Assembly: GCA_947471745.1 (NCBI GenBank) | Contig: CANJKZ010000423.1 | Coordinates: 248,001-312,000, forward strand | Direction of reading: 5' to 3' | Length of the DNA stretch: 64,000 bases | DNA from: Closterium sp. Naga37s-1 | Lineage: Eukaryota > Streptophyta > Zygnematophyceae > Desmidiales > Closteriaceae | Shown here: piece by piece, positions 21,987 through 33,432 of the stretch | How the letters are laid out: every line of letters starts with the position of its first letter | How positions within the stretch are numbered: the first letter of the stretch is position 1 | Notes under the pieces: generated by a model | What the model was told of the DNA's origin: nothing | What the model saw: only the letters and a program-made list of their open reading frames with translations | The model's database searches: none | Translations under genes and position numbers: made by a program

Positions 21987-22304
21987 TGTTACGGGTGCAA
22001 TTGAACGATGTAGCGGGGATTGCACTATGTGGATCAAAGTATGAGCGAAGGCATGAGGGAATATTTATGTGCGAAACATGCAACGGTTGCGCGGTGCGTG
22101 CGAGCTAGCTAGTGCTAAGCTGGCATCGAGGTTCGGCCTAGACCCGAAGCGTAGGCCGACACGGTCAGGCCAGCGGCGCAAGGTTTGGTAAAACAGTGCG
22201 CGCGAAGTTTGCGAAGCCCCGTTAGCAGTAACGGGCGAAACAACGGCTGCTGCTGTACGCGATGTTGATGGTCGCGGTAAGGAATGTCGAGAAAATTCCT
22301 TACA
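21987..22304 (-). repeat. 3' LTR of gypsy-B
   Basis: 318 bp, TG...CA termini, preceded by CGTAG. Confidence 0.93.
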
Positions 22305-22329
22305 CTACCCCCCCCCCCCCCCCCCCCCT

Positions 22330-25300
22330 CAAGAAGCCTCCTCCGCTACGCGAGTGCGTGTATATCGAGGAAACCCCGGCTCCTCAGGTACGCTTGCAAG
22401 GCAGGGTGGTTCTCAATGTTGGCCAAGGGCACCCAACTATCTTTAGTTGGCGTGCGGTCCTTCCAGCGAACGAGGAACTCGATTCTCTTGATGCCTGTGG
22501 TGTGTCGAATCCGATGGCTCAATATTTTCTCGGGCTCACAATTGGCTCCGATGCAGGGCGAGTCATGGATGGCGGGCGGTGACGAGGCAGTTGGCTCGTG
22601 GTTGGGATGTAAGGGCGAAGCAGGCTGGCGTGGAACGATGTGCTGATGTACCAGTCTGTCGGCAACAATAAATGGGCGGTCATTGGGGTGATCATGTGGC
22701 TGATTTGGAACGGTCCACAGTATCGCGGTCGAAGTTTCGGTACGACGTGCAGTCTTAAATTCTGTGTGTCGAGCAGTACGTAGTCTCCTGAGTAGTACGT
22801 GACTGGGCGGCGGTGGCGGTCAGCATTTCTCTTAGCGATGACATTTGCTTTTTTAAATCGCTCCTGCGGCTCTGGTGCGGGCATCTTGCAGAATCTCGGC
22901 AAATTGCTGTGCGCGTGGTGTTGGGTTGTCCGGACTCGGCGTCATGGGCACTGTTGGATTTTGCCCGTATTTCAGGTAACACGGGAACTGTTGCGTCGTC
23001 GCTGACGTGGCGTTGTTGTAGGCAAACTCGATCATCGGCAGCTGCTGCTCCCATGTTGTCGGGTCGTCGCACGTGGCACGAATCAGCTGCTCCATGGTTT
23101 GTTTCGTCCGCTCCGTTTGACCGTCGGTCTCGGGGTGGTATGACGAGCTGAACTGTAGCCTGGTCCCGAACTGCTCCTAGGTTCTTCCATAAGTAGCTGG
23201 TAAACTTAGTGTCGCGATCGCTGATTATTGCGGCTGGTATCCCGTGCAGTCGAACGACGGTTGCGATGAACAGGCGAGCGGTTTCTTCGGCTGAGATCGA
23301 TTTCCTGCACGCAACGAAGTGAGCCATTTTTGTCAGTCTGTCAACGACGACCATAACCGCGTCGTTACCCCCAGGGTTCGAAGATAACCCCGTGACAAAA
23401 TCCATGGTAACCTGCTGCCAGGCGCGCTCGGGCGGTGGAATCGGCTGCAACTGACCCGCCTACCTTTTCCGCGAGCTCTTCATCACCTGATACGTAGGAC
23501 ACGAGCCCACGTGGTGCTGTACGTCGGTCAACAGCTCCGGCCAGTAGTAATACCGCTGCAGTTGCTGTCGCGTTTTTTCTAACCCGAAGTGACCCGAGGT
23601 AACCCCGTCGTGTGCCTCCTGCAGTAGCAGTTCCCTCAGTAGTGAGTACGCGGGTAACCAAATGCGGTTGGTGCCTGTTTCTACGTAATAGACTCCCTTT
23701 GCTTCTGCCAGTTGATGTGAATTTCCAGTCGTGAAGAATGGGTCGGTTCTGTATCCGTGGGTGAATAGGCCTGTTAACAGTGGGTTGGTTTGGGCGAGTA
23801 GGATGGCGTGAAGTTGGGCAGTGGGGCGGGTGAGTGCGTCATCGATAATCGACGCTCCCTTTTTGTACGTGACGGTGAAGTGGAAGTTGGACTCCAGATA
23901 GTCCAACCAGCGGATCTGTCGCGGGTTGAGATTCGGTTGGGCGCGAAGGTACTGTAGTGCATGATGGTATGTCCGTACTATCACGTCGGCTCCTATCAGG
24001 TAGCATCGCCACACTTTGAACGCGTGCACGATCGCCAACATCTCGCGGTCGTGTATCGGGTAGTTGCGCTCGGGCGGGTGAAGCTTGCGGGACTCATACG
24101 CGATTGGCTGAAGGCCGTTCCCGAAGTCCTGCAACAGTACTGCTCCCACAGCGATGTCACTTGCATCGGTGACGAGCTCGAACGGATGGTGAGGGTCTGC
24201 GATATGAAGCACGGGCGGTGAGCACAAAATATTTTTGAGGGCCGAGAAGGCAGCTTGCTCTTTCTCCCCCCACGTGTACTCAATCCCCTTCCTCAGCAGG
24301 TCGGTCAACGGGGCAGTCAACTTCGCCATTTCGGGGACGAACTGTCACACGCAGTTGACGAACCCCAGAAAACTCTGCAACTCGGCCAAGTTGGTCGGCG
24401 CGTGCCATGCTTGAATCGTCGCAATATTTTTCGGGTCTATATCCACTCCGTTGGCTGAAATTACGTGCCCTAAAAACTCCAGTCAGTCCTGTAGAAACTC
24501 ACACTTAGAGGCTTTGGTCAGTAGGCGGTTCTCACTTAGTTTTTTTTTTTTTTTTACTGCTTCGATGTCCTGTAGATGCTGTGCTCTGTCGGGGCTGTAG
24601 ATCAGTTTGTCGTCTAAGTACACGATGACGCACTTATCCAAGAGCGGGCGGAAGGCTTCGTTCATCGTCATTCGGAAGGTTGCGGGGGCGTTGGTCAGTC
24701 CGAAGGGCATTACCGTGTATTCGAACGATCCGTAGCATGTTTGGAAAGCTATTTCCGGGCAGTCGGGTGGGTTGACGCAGATTTGGTGGCAACCTCCTCG
24801 AAGGTCGATTTTCGAGAAGACCCGGGCTGTGCGCAGTTGGTCGATCAGTTCGTCAGCTCGCGGGATGGGGTAACGGGACTTGATGGTAACTCTGTTCAAT
24901 GCGCGGTAATCTATGCACATGCGAAATCCCCCGTCTTTCTTCGGTGTGAACAGTATCGGTGCAGCGAAGGGTGGCGAACTCGGGCGAATGAACTTTCTCT
25001 CGAGCAGGTAATCCAGCTGCTTCCCAAGTTCGTCCTGTTCGGGTTGGGTCAGTCGGAACTGTCGCTGTACTGTCGGCTGTGCCCCCGGTTCTAGTTCTAT
25101 CCTGTGGTCGTGCGGTCGTTGAGGTGGCAATCCTTCCGGTAGGTCATCCGGGAATATCCTGCTGTACTGCTTCAGTAGCGCTGCCAAGTCATCCGGTACG
25201 TCGGCGCGCAGTTTCTTTAAATTACTCGCTTTTTCTGCTGCCTCGGCTTCCCGAATGTCAACCGCATACACGTCAGCTCCTGCCGCTACGGCGCGTTTCA

Positions 25301-25690
25301 TCGTGATCGCGTTGACACGCACCGACGAAGACTCAGGTGAGCTCCAGCGAGGTAAGGCGATGTTGTTACCGTTCACTCGCACAGTGCAATCACCTGTCGT
25401 CCAGTTGATTCGCGGATTGTCGTCGCAGCCAATCACGGCCGAGTAAAATGTCGGTCCCGTCGAGGGTCGTTGCGAGCATTTCCTGGGTAAAGGTAAAGTT
25501 ACCCCCGCATCGGATCCGAACTCGGTCCACACGTTCCCGTATCGCCAGTGGCGTGCCGTCGACCAGTCTTGCGTCAATCTCAGGTAAACACATGTCCAGT
25601 GGCAGTTTCAGTTTCCGTGCCGTGGCAATGTTGATGAGGCTGTGGCTGGCTCCCCCGTCTACGAATATTTTAACTAAGTCTGTCTAAATC
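22330..25690 (-). pseudogene. pol: gypsy-B pol: protease, RT, RNase H, integrase, chromodomain
   Basis: Reading downward on the minus strand. The protease core is FVDGGASHSLI (about 25640); the usual Ser/Thr after the catalytic Asp is Gly. Reverse transcriptase follows (GGFRMCIDYRALNRVT, VFSKIDLRGG, FGLTNAPATF, IVYLDDKLIYS at 24620). An in-frame TGA at about 24483 (LQD-stop-LEFLGHV) and another near 24345 (FVNCV-stop-QF) interrupt the region before RNase H (FELVTDASDIAVGAVLLQDF). The integrase has an HHCC region (HFGLEKTRQQLQRYYYWPEL, where the last Cys pair reads CPTYQ with one Cys lost) and core VTMDFVTGLSSNPGGNDAV with a frame break near 23450. A chromodomain (IKRIEFLVRWKDRTPTKDSW) ends the protein near 22330. 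Both TGA codons fit C-to-T or G-to-A transitions. Confidence 0.9.
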
Positions 25691-25835
25691 TTCCCACTAA
25701 GAAGTATGGGGCTATCTACTGATGTACCCTCCTTATTCGGTCGGGTCTGGTCGATTGCGTGAAACGACACAATCATTCGGTGAGGGTCTGTTGGGTCGGG
25801 CGAGCGGCGTGACTTGTCAGTAGAGGGCACGTCTA

Positions 25836-27007
25836 CTACTGACTCCTAGCGTTTCCCTGCTGCTTGGTCTGATTCTGCTGCTCAGCTTCCCCCTTTCCCT
25901 TAGCATTTTCCGGACATTCGCTTTTGCGGTGTCCCGGCCTGTTGCACGCGAAGCAACGCCCTTTGAACGGTGCGGCAGCAGCATTTGCGGCGACAGCGCG
26001 TATCGTGGCGTGCACGTTCGTCCCACGAGGTCGATGTCCCCAGCTGTTGTTGTTGCCGTAGGACCCTGATCTCGGACGGCGAAGAAAATCAAGTTTTTCC
26101 GCCATAACGAGAATCATTGAAATTCGGTGACGTTGCGGAGCTGGATTTCCTGAGCGATTTCGTGCTTCAGGCCGCCGATGTAGTGGTCGATGCGCTCGCC
26201 CTCGTGCATATAGCCCACCTGCTCACACAACGCCAGAAACCCGCTGGTGTAGTCCTGGACGGAACCGAGTTGACACCAAGTGCGGTGCTTCTGACGCGCC
26301 GCGATAGAAATCGCAATCGGCTCGAATCTCGTGCGCAGACCTGCGCACCACGCATCCCACGTACGATACTGGGGCACTTCCACGAAATATGACGGCGCCC
26401 AGGGTCCGGTTTGTCCTTCCCGTGTCGGTAGAGTCTGATAGTCCATCGGCTTCGTGACGATGACGCGCCACCAATCCATGGCGGGTCCTCTCAGCAGCGA
26501 CACGGCGTAGCGAATCTTTGCCGAATCCTCTGAGACGTAGTTCGCGTCGAAGAACACGTTCATGGTGAATAACCACGCCTGAACGGTAGGACCACCCCGT
26601 TGACTCGGGTCAAAGCAAGGCGGATGCTGCGGCTTCAGCGGCATCGGCGACGGCAGTGCTGACTCGCCGGTCGGCACCAAAATCGTGACGCGAGGTTGGC
26701 TTCTGGCCGCATTCGTCGCTCCGGGGTGTGTCGCACCGTGGTCATCGTCTCCGTCGTTGCGGGCGACGCCATCACTAGCCGCGCTAGAGGGTTGCCCCAT
26801 ACTTCCGTATTGTGATGCCTGTCGTACGGGTTGTCCGTGCGTGCCTTGTGTCTGTGACTGTGCTTTTTGTGCTCGTGCGATTTCGTTTTGCAGGGACGTT
26901 CGTTCTGCCGTCAGCGTCGCAATTTCTTCGGAGCTTTCGTGCAGTTGCTGCAGCAGTTCGTTCAAGCGCTCCTGCGTGAGACTCGTGACGTCGATGTGCT
27001 CGGCCAT
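25836..27007 (-). pseudogene. gag: gypsy-B gag with zinc knuckle
   Basis: Starts MAEHIDVTSLTQERLNELLQ at 27007, with an N-terminal coiled-coil-like helix (residues about 8-55), a linker, and the retrotransposon gag domain (QAWLFTMNVFFDANYVSED, LRGPAMDWWRVIV, TWDAWCAGLRTRFEPI). The frame stops at 26114. The neighbouring frame, overlapping by ATGA, contains the CCHC knuckle CFACNRPGHRKSEC. In a working element these are usually one frame, so a frameshift at the overlap is the simpler reading. Confidence 0.88.
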
Positions 27008-27192
27008 TCCGAAGGGCGTCGGCTCAGCTTAGTCCTAGGCGCAGTCGTGGCTGCACGCGTTTACGAGCGAACGCGGAGAGAGCGGCTTTTAGGTGCTAAG
27101 GGGTGTGAGTCCCTTCGAGCAAAAATCAAAAGTTGATTTCCTGGGGTGCGGAGATGCGCGGTCCGAAAAGGAAAGTGGCACTGAATACCAAG

Positions 27193-27517
27193 TGTTACGG
27201 GTGCAATGGAACGAGGTAGCGAGGATTGCACTATGTGGGTCAAAAGTGCAAAGTATGAGCGAAGGCATGAGCGAATACTTATGTTCGAAACATGCAACGG
27301 TTACGCGGTGCGTGCGAGCTAGCTAGTGCTAGGCTGGCATCGAGGTTCGGGCTAGCCCCGAAGCGTAGGCCGACTCGGTCAGGCCAGCGGTGCAAGGTTT
27401 GGTAAAACAGTGCGCGCGAAGTTGGCGAAGCCCCGTTAGCAGTAACGGGCGAACAACGGCTGCTGCTGTACGCGATGTTGATGGTCGCGGTAAGGAATGT
27501 CGAGAAGATTCCTTACA
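27193..27517 (-). repeat. 5' LTR of gypsy-B
   Basis: 325 bp, followed by CGTAG. It carries a short insertion near 27240 relative to the other LTR. Confidence 0.93.
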
Positions 27518-27522
27518 CGTAG

Positions 27523-27818
27523 TCAATATAAGAAACTCAGACAAACAATAAAAATTGAAGGTTAAATATCCGCCCATCTTGTTGTCGGTCGGTAATAGAG
27601 AGATTATGAGAGAATTCAAACTAAGAATGCATAATGAGCCAATGAGGATCAAGTATATAAATGTATGAACACTCATGTTTTCTCCACTTACTCTCCTTTC
27701 CCCACACCTTACCCCCTCCCCTCCCCCACTCTTCCCCTCCCCTTCCTCTTCTCTCAATTCTCCCTTATCATCCCTTTTGACGTAAGTGTTGGTTCAATAT
27801 GAAGCCCTTTCGGATATT
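27523..27818. other. No gene recognised
   Basis: AT-rich, including a pyrimidine-rich block (27680-27760). No supported coding region. Confidence 0.4.
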
Positions 27819-27821
27819 TTA

Positions 27822-27976
27822 GAGCGTGTTCCTACACCTTGTATCAGACACACCTCGTATCAGTTCGCGTGGTGAAATACGTTTCAGTGTGTTCGACAGC
27901 GGTTGGATGCGTTTTAGTGCGGTTCAACGCGAATCTGATACGAGGTTGCCTAATATGAGGCCGTAGGAACTCGCTC
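27822..27976. mobile_element. PIF/Harbinger-like MITE (fold-back)
   Basis: 155 bp flanked by TTA on both sides (27819-27821 and 27977-27979). The ends GAGCGTGTTCCTAC and (reverse complement) GAGCGAGTTCCTAC are inverted repeats. The inverted match extends inward with gaps for about 50 bases (ACCTCGTATCAG ... CTGATACGAGGT). A 3-bp TTA target duplication is the hallmark of PIF/Harbinger elements. There is no coding capacity. Confidence 0.75.
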
Positions 27977-28089
27977 TTAGAGATTGTACGTAAGTTGCAA
28001 GACGACATTAATCCTTGTACTGGTATGCGAGAGCAATGGTGGTTTACGCTAATATTCATGAAATTATTTGTCAAGAACATAACGAATGA

Positions 28090-31005
28090 TTGATGAGGGC
28101 ACACAGAGGTGGTATATTAAGCAACCCAAACCCTTTATAACACAACTCAACCTAGCCTACGAAGTAGACATGCAACTATACAAACGTGTACGTGGACACA
28201 TCCCCTAGGCTAGGTAAGGGGCAGTGCCTAAAAGATGAGAAACAGCTCAGGACGGCACGACCAGTCTAAGGCAAGGGGCCACAAGGTCAGTAAACAAGAA
28301 AAACAAAGTTTATGAGGTGCAACTCCAGGGGGTGCTACTAGCCCAGCCCATGAGACAAGGGGTCACAAGGCCAGTCAATGAGTATAACTAAACAAAATCA
28401 AACAAAGTTTAGTGTATAAAGATCAAGATCCAAACAAATTAGGCCCTGCTGGGATAAGGCCAAGCTCTGTGCAGAGCCGCTAATGATTACAAGGTGGGAG
28501 CGCCTTAATGAAGATATCGGCGGTGTTGGCCCGTAAATCCAATGCGCTTTTGGCCGCGTTGCTGCAGCTCACACAGCAGGAAGTACCGCAGCTGGATGTG
28601 CTTCGCCCTGCCCTCTAGTTTATGCAAAAACGGCAGCCAGCGGAGTTCCTGAACAACCACAGCACCAGCGTAGGTCTCTGCCTCACAGCTGGACTGTGCC
28701 ACCAACGACTAGCGAGTGGACCTCCACAAGACCATTCCTGCGCCAAGGGTGAAGCAGTAGCCCTGAGAGGAGAGTCTCGATGTTGTCCGCCCACGAAACG
28801 TCAGTGCGTCCTCCGAGCACAAGGCCTATGGCTGATGTACTAGCTAGATAACGGAATACCCTCTGCTGCACGATGTGTAACTAAGTAAGAGTGATGATGC
28901 ACGCCACTCTGTCCCGAGTAATATGCAGGCTAATTTATCGTCGCAGCTCACCTAGGTCAATGCAAGTGGGTCTTCTCATCAGCTCGGCCTTCACTGAGGC
29001 CAGTGTGACTCTGTATGGAGTAGCGAAGACGAGGTCGTCCACGTAGAAAAATGATGTAGAAAGGAAAAGAGCATGAGCGAATGAAGAGAGATGGGTTAGT
29101 TAATGATGGGAAGAAGCGGAGGTCAGCAATGGTAGTGCGCAAAGTGTCGTGTCACTCACGAGGAGCCTGACAGAAATCGTAGACGACCGGAGAAGGCTCC
29201 ACTGGGTCCCCATGACGAAAGGATCCAGTGAAGCCAGGTGGGCGGCGAAGGAAGATCTGCTTATGCAGGCTGCCCTGCAGGAAGGCAGTCAAAAATTCAA
29301 GCGAGTGAAGCTCGTGGCTGCGCTGCGCCGTGATGTGCAGTAGTACCCGAAGAGTGGCCATTCCCTCTCGCTGACTAAAGCCTCTCGCCACAAACGGAGA
29401 CTAAGGGAGACACAAGGGAGAGTGCGGGCTGAGAGCTTGTCCGTGCGACATGAGCAAGGCATCCCCAAACGCGAAAGGCAGGCTCAGCATTAGGGGGCCC
29501 ATCAGAGGAGGGTCGGCAAAAGATGCGACCGCGAGACACGGGGCTAAAGTTTTAGCTGGTTAGGCGTAGCGGACGTCAAATAACTACAGAAAATGGGGGT
29601 TCTGGCATGAACCATGGAGCTACAAGCGATCTCCACGACAAAATAAATGCGACGCCCAGCTACCCCATTCTGTTGTGGCGAGTCCGGGAGCGTGTACGTC
29701 TGGGTGATGCCCTCCGCACGACAAAACTGGCCTAGGCAACCGGGGGCAAACTCGCCACCACGGTCTGAGTGCAGACGAAACACAGGCTGGGCGCACTGGA
29801 TACTGATGGCAGAGGAGAGCGTCAGACACATTGGCCTTCCACTTGAAAGGAAACACCGTGCTGTAGCGGAAGTTGTCGTTCACAACGACTAGGAAGTAGT
29901 TCTCCCAGTGCAGCCCAGAGACGGGGGCAAGCCCCCCAGACGTCCATGTGCATTGTCTTAAGTGGCGCAGTGGTGGGACTAAACGAGGAGGAGTGAGGGG
30001 CGGCGCGCTGCCTGCCCTCGACACATGGAGTGCAGACGAGGAAGGGAGAGCGAAGAGCGACGGGGAGCGACGAGGAGACCTGAGATAAGACCGTGGTGAG
30101 CCATGTGATGGGGATGATGGAGGTTGGGGTGACCTAGATGGTGGTGCCACAGGAGCAACATGTGAGTGAGTGGCCGACATGAGCACGCCGTAGTAACCTG
30201 AACATACACATGAACCTGGATGGACGCAGTGTGCAGCGTGAAAAGACATGACGCAAGGTTTCGAGGGAATGTTGCAAGAGGTGCTCCAGTGGTAGCGTCC
30301 GTACAGGTCGCAAAAAGCTCATGTCCAGGGAACGTGGTGGTGACACAGGAGTCCTGAAGACGACCAACACCCACCAAGTTCCTAGAAAACGAGGGGATGT
30401 GCAGATGTGTGAGGGAGCCAGAGGGGACCACATTGGAGTGAATTAGCGCTGCGCGCGACGACCGACCCAGAAGAGGGGTCGGAAAGGGAGACTGCAACAG
30501 GAGCTGGATGTGGCAAAAGGGCAGTGCAGTCGCGAAAGAAGCACTGAAACACACCAGAATCTAGTGTGAATGTCAGCAGTGGACGCACCTGTGCAAGCAT
30601 CAGCAGAGGATTGTACACGAATAATAAGATCCAGCAAAACTATAGTCATCAGCATACATGGCAGATCCAATCTGAGACATGTCCATAGCAAAAACAGGCA
30701 AACCACAGCGCATCAGAGAATGCTAGTCCGGGGGGGAAGCCGTAAGCCCAAAGTAGGCGCGGTATAGGGCGTCGAGCCGGCGGTAGCAATGCGCAAGAGT
30801 GACTAGAGCGCCCGCAGATGGTGCCGCGGTGTGGACCAAACAGAAGCTGGTACTGGTAGGGCCCAGTGGGAGGAGCACGGGACGTCCAGTTGTCAGACCC
30901 GCCATTTCGACCATCGCTACCCAAGCCATCCTGGCCCCACGGCCGCAAGGAGACCCACTGCTGCTGCGACAGCTACTGCTGAAGCTGCTGATGTGTTTGC
31001 GGCAT
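28090..31005 (-). mobile_element. Degenerate Ty1/copia element (copia-3)
   Basis: On the minus strand, scattered frames match copia-1 in order. A gag/zinc-region remnant (YRRLDALYRAYFGL, about 30780) is followed by protease (FTLDSGVFQCFFRDCTAL), gag-pre-integrase and HHCC (LLWHHHLGHPNLHH) and integrase core (MDVWG-like, LHSDRGGEF, SPQQNGVAGRR, 29830-29650). RT pieces come next (ARGFSQREG, LEFLTAFLQGSLH with a deletion before them, 29390-29150), a shifted YVDD region (about 29030), and RNase H (SSCEAETYAGAVVVQELRW, AKHIQLRYFLLCELQQRGQ, 28705-28540). There are many frameshifts. A possible 3' LTR starts near 28198 (TGTCCACG on this strand) after CCTAGGGGATG. The 5' end is lost near 31005, where the hAT exon begins. 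Confidence 0.85.
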
Positions 31006-31270
31006 TTGGGGTTGGCGCAGTCAAGGGAGACGTTTCCGAAAGGGGGGTACAAAGACGTCCCCGACGGCACGGTGAAGAACTGGCCGCATGTGGCGGCGTG
31101 GCCTCACATTCCTAGGCCCGCTGGCACATCCGGCACTAGAGTGGTTGAGGGGGGTCAGAGCACGCTGGGCTCATACATGACACCCCTCGTGACATCGACG
31201 GCGTTGCGGGAGGCCATCACCAAGTTCGTGGTGACGGGCGACATTCCGTTCCGAGTTGTAGAGCTCCCTG
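31006..31270 (+). pseudogene. hAT transposase, N-terminal exon fragment
   Basis: The plus-strand frame gives KNWPHVAAWPHIP and, near the end, TSTALREAITKFVVTGDIPFR then VVELPA, a well-known hAT transposase region that precedes FxxL and PSRWTV. Directly after VVELPA comes a donor-like GTGAGT at 31271. The expected continuation (FHELLMLCNPICGMERV) is found at 35605, on the far side of copia-2. The BED finger and true start are not visible and were probably lost to the copia-3 relic. The longer open frame that begins at 30799 is antisense copia-3 in its first half. Confidence 0.65.
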
Positions 31271-31319
31271 CGGTGAGTGTTCTGCATCTTGCGCATGGAT
31301 TCACATAATGCCGCTTACG

Positions 31320-31455
31320 TGATCGCTGCTCTCCTGATTGCATGCATGCTGCCCACCTGATTGCATGCATGCTGTCCACCTGATTGTGTTGCATGCTGCC
31401 CCCACCTGATTGCATGCATGATGCCCACCTGATTGCATGCATGCTTCCCACATGG
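31320..31455. repeat. 23-bp minisatellite (TGATTGCATGCATGCTGCCCACC)
   Basis: About five imperfect copies. Its core GCATGCTGCCCACC is shared with the array at 36.5-36.8 kb inside the same hAT gene. It forms the junction with the truncated copia-2. Confidence 0.9.
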
Positions 31456-31459
31456 AGGG

Positions 31460-33400
31460 GCAGGACCCTGAGGGGGGAGGGGGTCTACCGGGGGGGGACC
31501 TGGTACAAGGAAGAGCGGTGGCGGGGGGAGGGACGGAGTGCGGTAGGGGAAGAGGCGGTAGTAGGGGACCGACTCGTCGAACGTGACGTCCTGGGAGGAC
31601 AGAACACGGCGAGAGGTGGGGTGGTAGAACTGCCACCCTGGGGCGTCAGGGGGGAAACCCAGGAAGACGCAAGGAGCAGCACGAGGGGACAGCTTGTCCG
31701 CAGACAAGTCGCGGACAAACGCCCGAGATCCCCAGACACGGAACGCAGACGCATCGCCAACCTTCCCCGTCCACAGCAAGGCTAGGGAGGTCTCCGGCAT
31801 GGAGACCCTGGGCTGAAGGTTGATCTGATGCGCCGCGTACCGAACCGCAAACGGCCACAGAAAATGGGGGGCAGCCGCATGCATCATGGACGTACGGGCG
31901 ACGTCCATGACCATGCCAATGCGGCGCTCAGCAATCCCATTTCGCTGTGGAGAGTCCGGAAGCGTGAAGGTCTGGCGGATGCCTCGTGCACGACAGTAGG
32001 CTCGCAGAAGGCCAGAGGAGAACTCTCCGCCTCTGTCAGAGTGCAGACGCAGAACAGGAAAGTCCGAGCCGAAGCTCCGCCTGAGCTGGAGACGAGCTGC
32101 GCGGATCCAGTCGATCAACACCTCAGTGACATCACCCTTGCTGCGCAAGGGGAAGACTGTGGTGTAACGCGAGTAGTCGTCAACCACCAGCAGGAAGTAG
32201 CGCTCGTGACCCTGTCCACGGACGCGGGCCGGGCCCCACACGTCCATGTGAAGCGTCTGCAGCGGGGCCTCTGTCGGAGGAAACTGGGAGGAGTGAGGGG
32301 TAGCCCGCTGTCGTCCCTCGACACAGGGGATGCAGGTAGGGCCAGGCCCCGGAGGAAGTGGAGGGAGGGACCGAGGAAGACCAGAGACAAGGACACGGGA
32401 GGCCATGCTCCGGAGACGAAGCAGGGAGGGGTGACCAAGGCGGTGGTGCCAGAGGAGAGTCTCGTGAGACAGGAGGCGACACGAGCAGGGGGCAGACTCA
32501 GGACCAGACCTGGACGCTGCAGCAAACACCTGACCCGACGCAGCTACCTGACCAGACGCAGGGACTGGGGGAGACGCAGTGGTCAGTGTGTACAGGCTCG
32601 ACCCCGGCCGACGTGTAAACGTGGCCAGGTGTCGGCCTGTCCGAGCGTCCATGCAGTGGGTCACCCGCTGACTCGCAGGAGTGAACTGGTGAACCCCCGC
32701 ATCCTGTAGGTCAGCACCACTCACCAAGTTCGTAGAGAACGAGGGGAGGTAAAGACCAGACAGGGTGCCAGAGGGGGCCGCCGGACACGGGAGGACAGTG
32801 GAGAAGTGAGCAAGGACAGGACCCCCAGAGGGGTCTGCCAGAGAGACCGCAACTGGCCGGCCAAGCGGCGTGAGTGTAGTGCGGTCTCGAAAGAAGGAGC
32901 GAGAAGCCCCCGAGTCAAGGGTGAAGGTGTGGGAGGCCGAAGCCGACGCAGAACCTGAGAGAGCAGACTCACCAGTACCTGAGGGAGCAGACGCACCTAG
33001 AGCAGCAGCCTCGCTAGCACCTAGAGCAGCAGCCTCACCAGTACCTAGAGCAGCAGTCTCAATGCCCGGGTCGGGCGGAAAACACCGGTAACAGTCACCC
33101 TCATCACTAATAGTCACAGTATACATGGCAGCAAGAATAGCATCAAAGTCAAGGTCAAAGACAGCTACACCCGCCCTAGACAGCTCACCCCAGCGGGGGA
33201 TCTCAGTGGCCTCAGGGAACTGGTGATGCCAAGCGTCCGTCAGGCGGCCAAAGCAGCGCTGGGTGGAGTGCGCACCCCCGCACTGCTCACCCGCGCGGTC
33301 GCCGGTGCGCAGGACGTAGGTGCACGGACCAGTACCCCCACCCCTCTGGCGTGCAGTGTACCACTCACGGAGCTGCTGAGGGGAGGGGACGTCACGAGTG

Positions 33401-33432
<32 letters not shown>

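Larger units (their letters stand above)
21987..27517 (-). mobile_element. Ty3/gypsy chromovirus, complete but decayed (gypsy-B)
   Basis: The element lies on the minus strand between LTRs at 21987-22304 (its 3' LTR) and 27193-27517 (its 5' LTR). On the plus strand the LTRs start TGTTACGGG and end CCTTACA. A CGTAG duplication flanks it (21982-21986 and 27518-27522). The LTRs differ at roughly fifteen positions plus two indels (about 95% identical), so it is older than copia-1. A run of about eighteen C next to the 3' LTR is the polypurine tract on the coding strand. The order gag, zinc knuckle, protease, RT, RNase H, integrase, chromodomain is that of chromoviruses. Stops and frameshifts leave it inactive. 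Confidence 0.96.

Noticed and set aside
17600-22300. tRNA or rRNA genes in the intergenic regions
   Set aside because: I looked for T-loop (GGTTCGANTCC) and conserved rRNA motifs by eye and found none. A tRNAscan run would be needed to be certain.
30799-31010. N-terminal half of the 30799-31308 ORF as hAT sequence
   Set aside because: That half is antisense to the copia-3 gag remnant. Only the part after about 31010 fits hAT.
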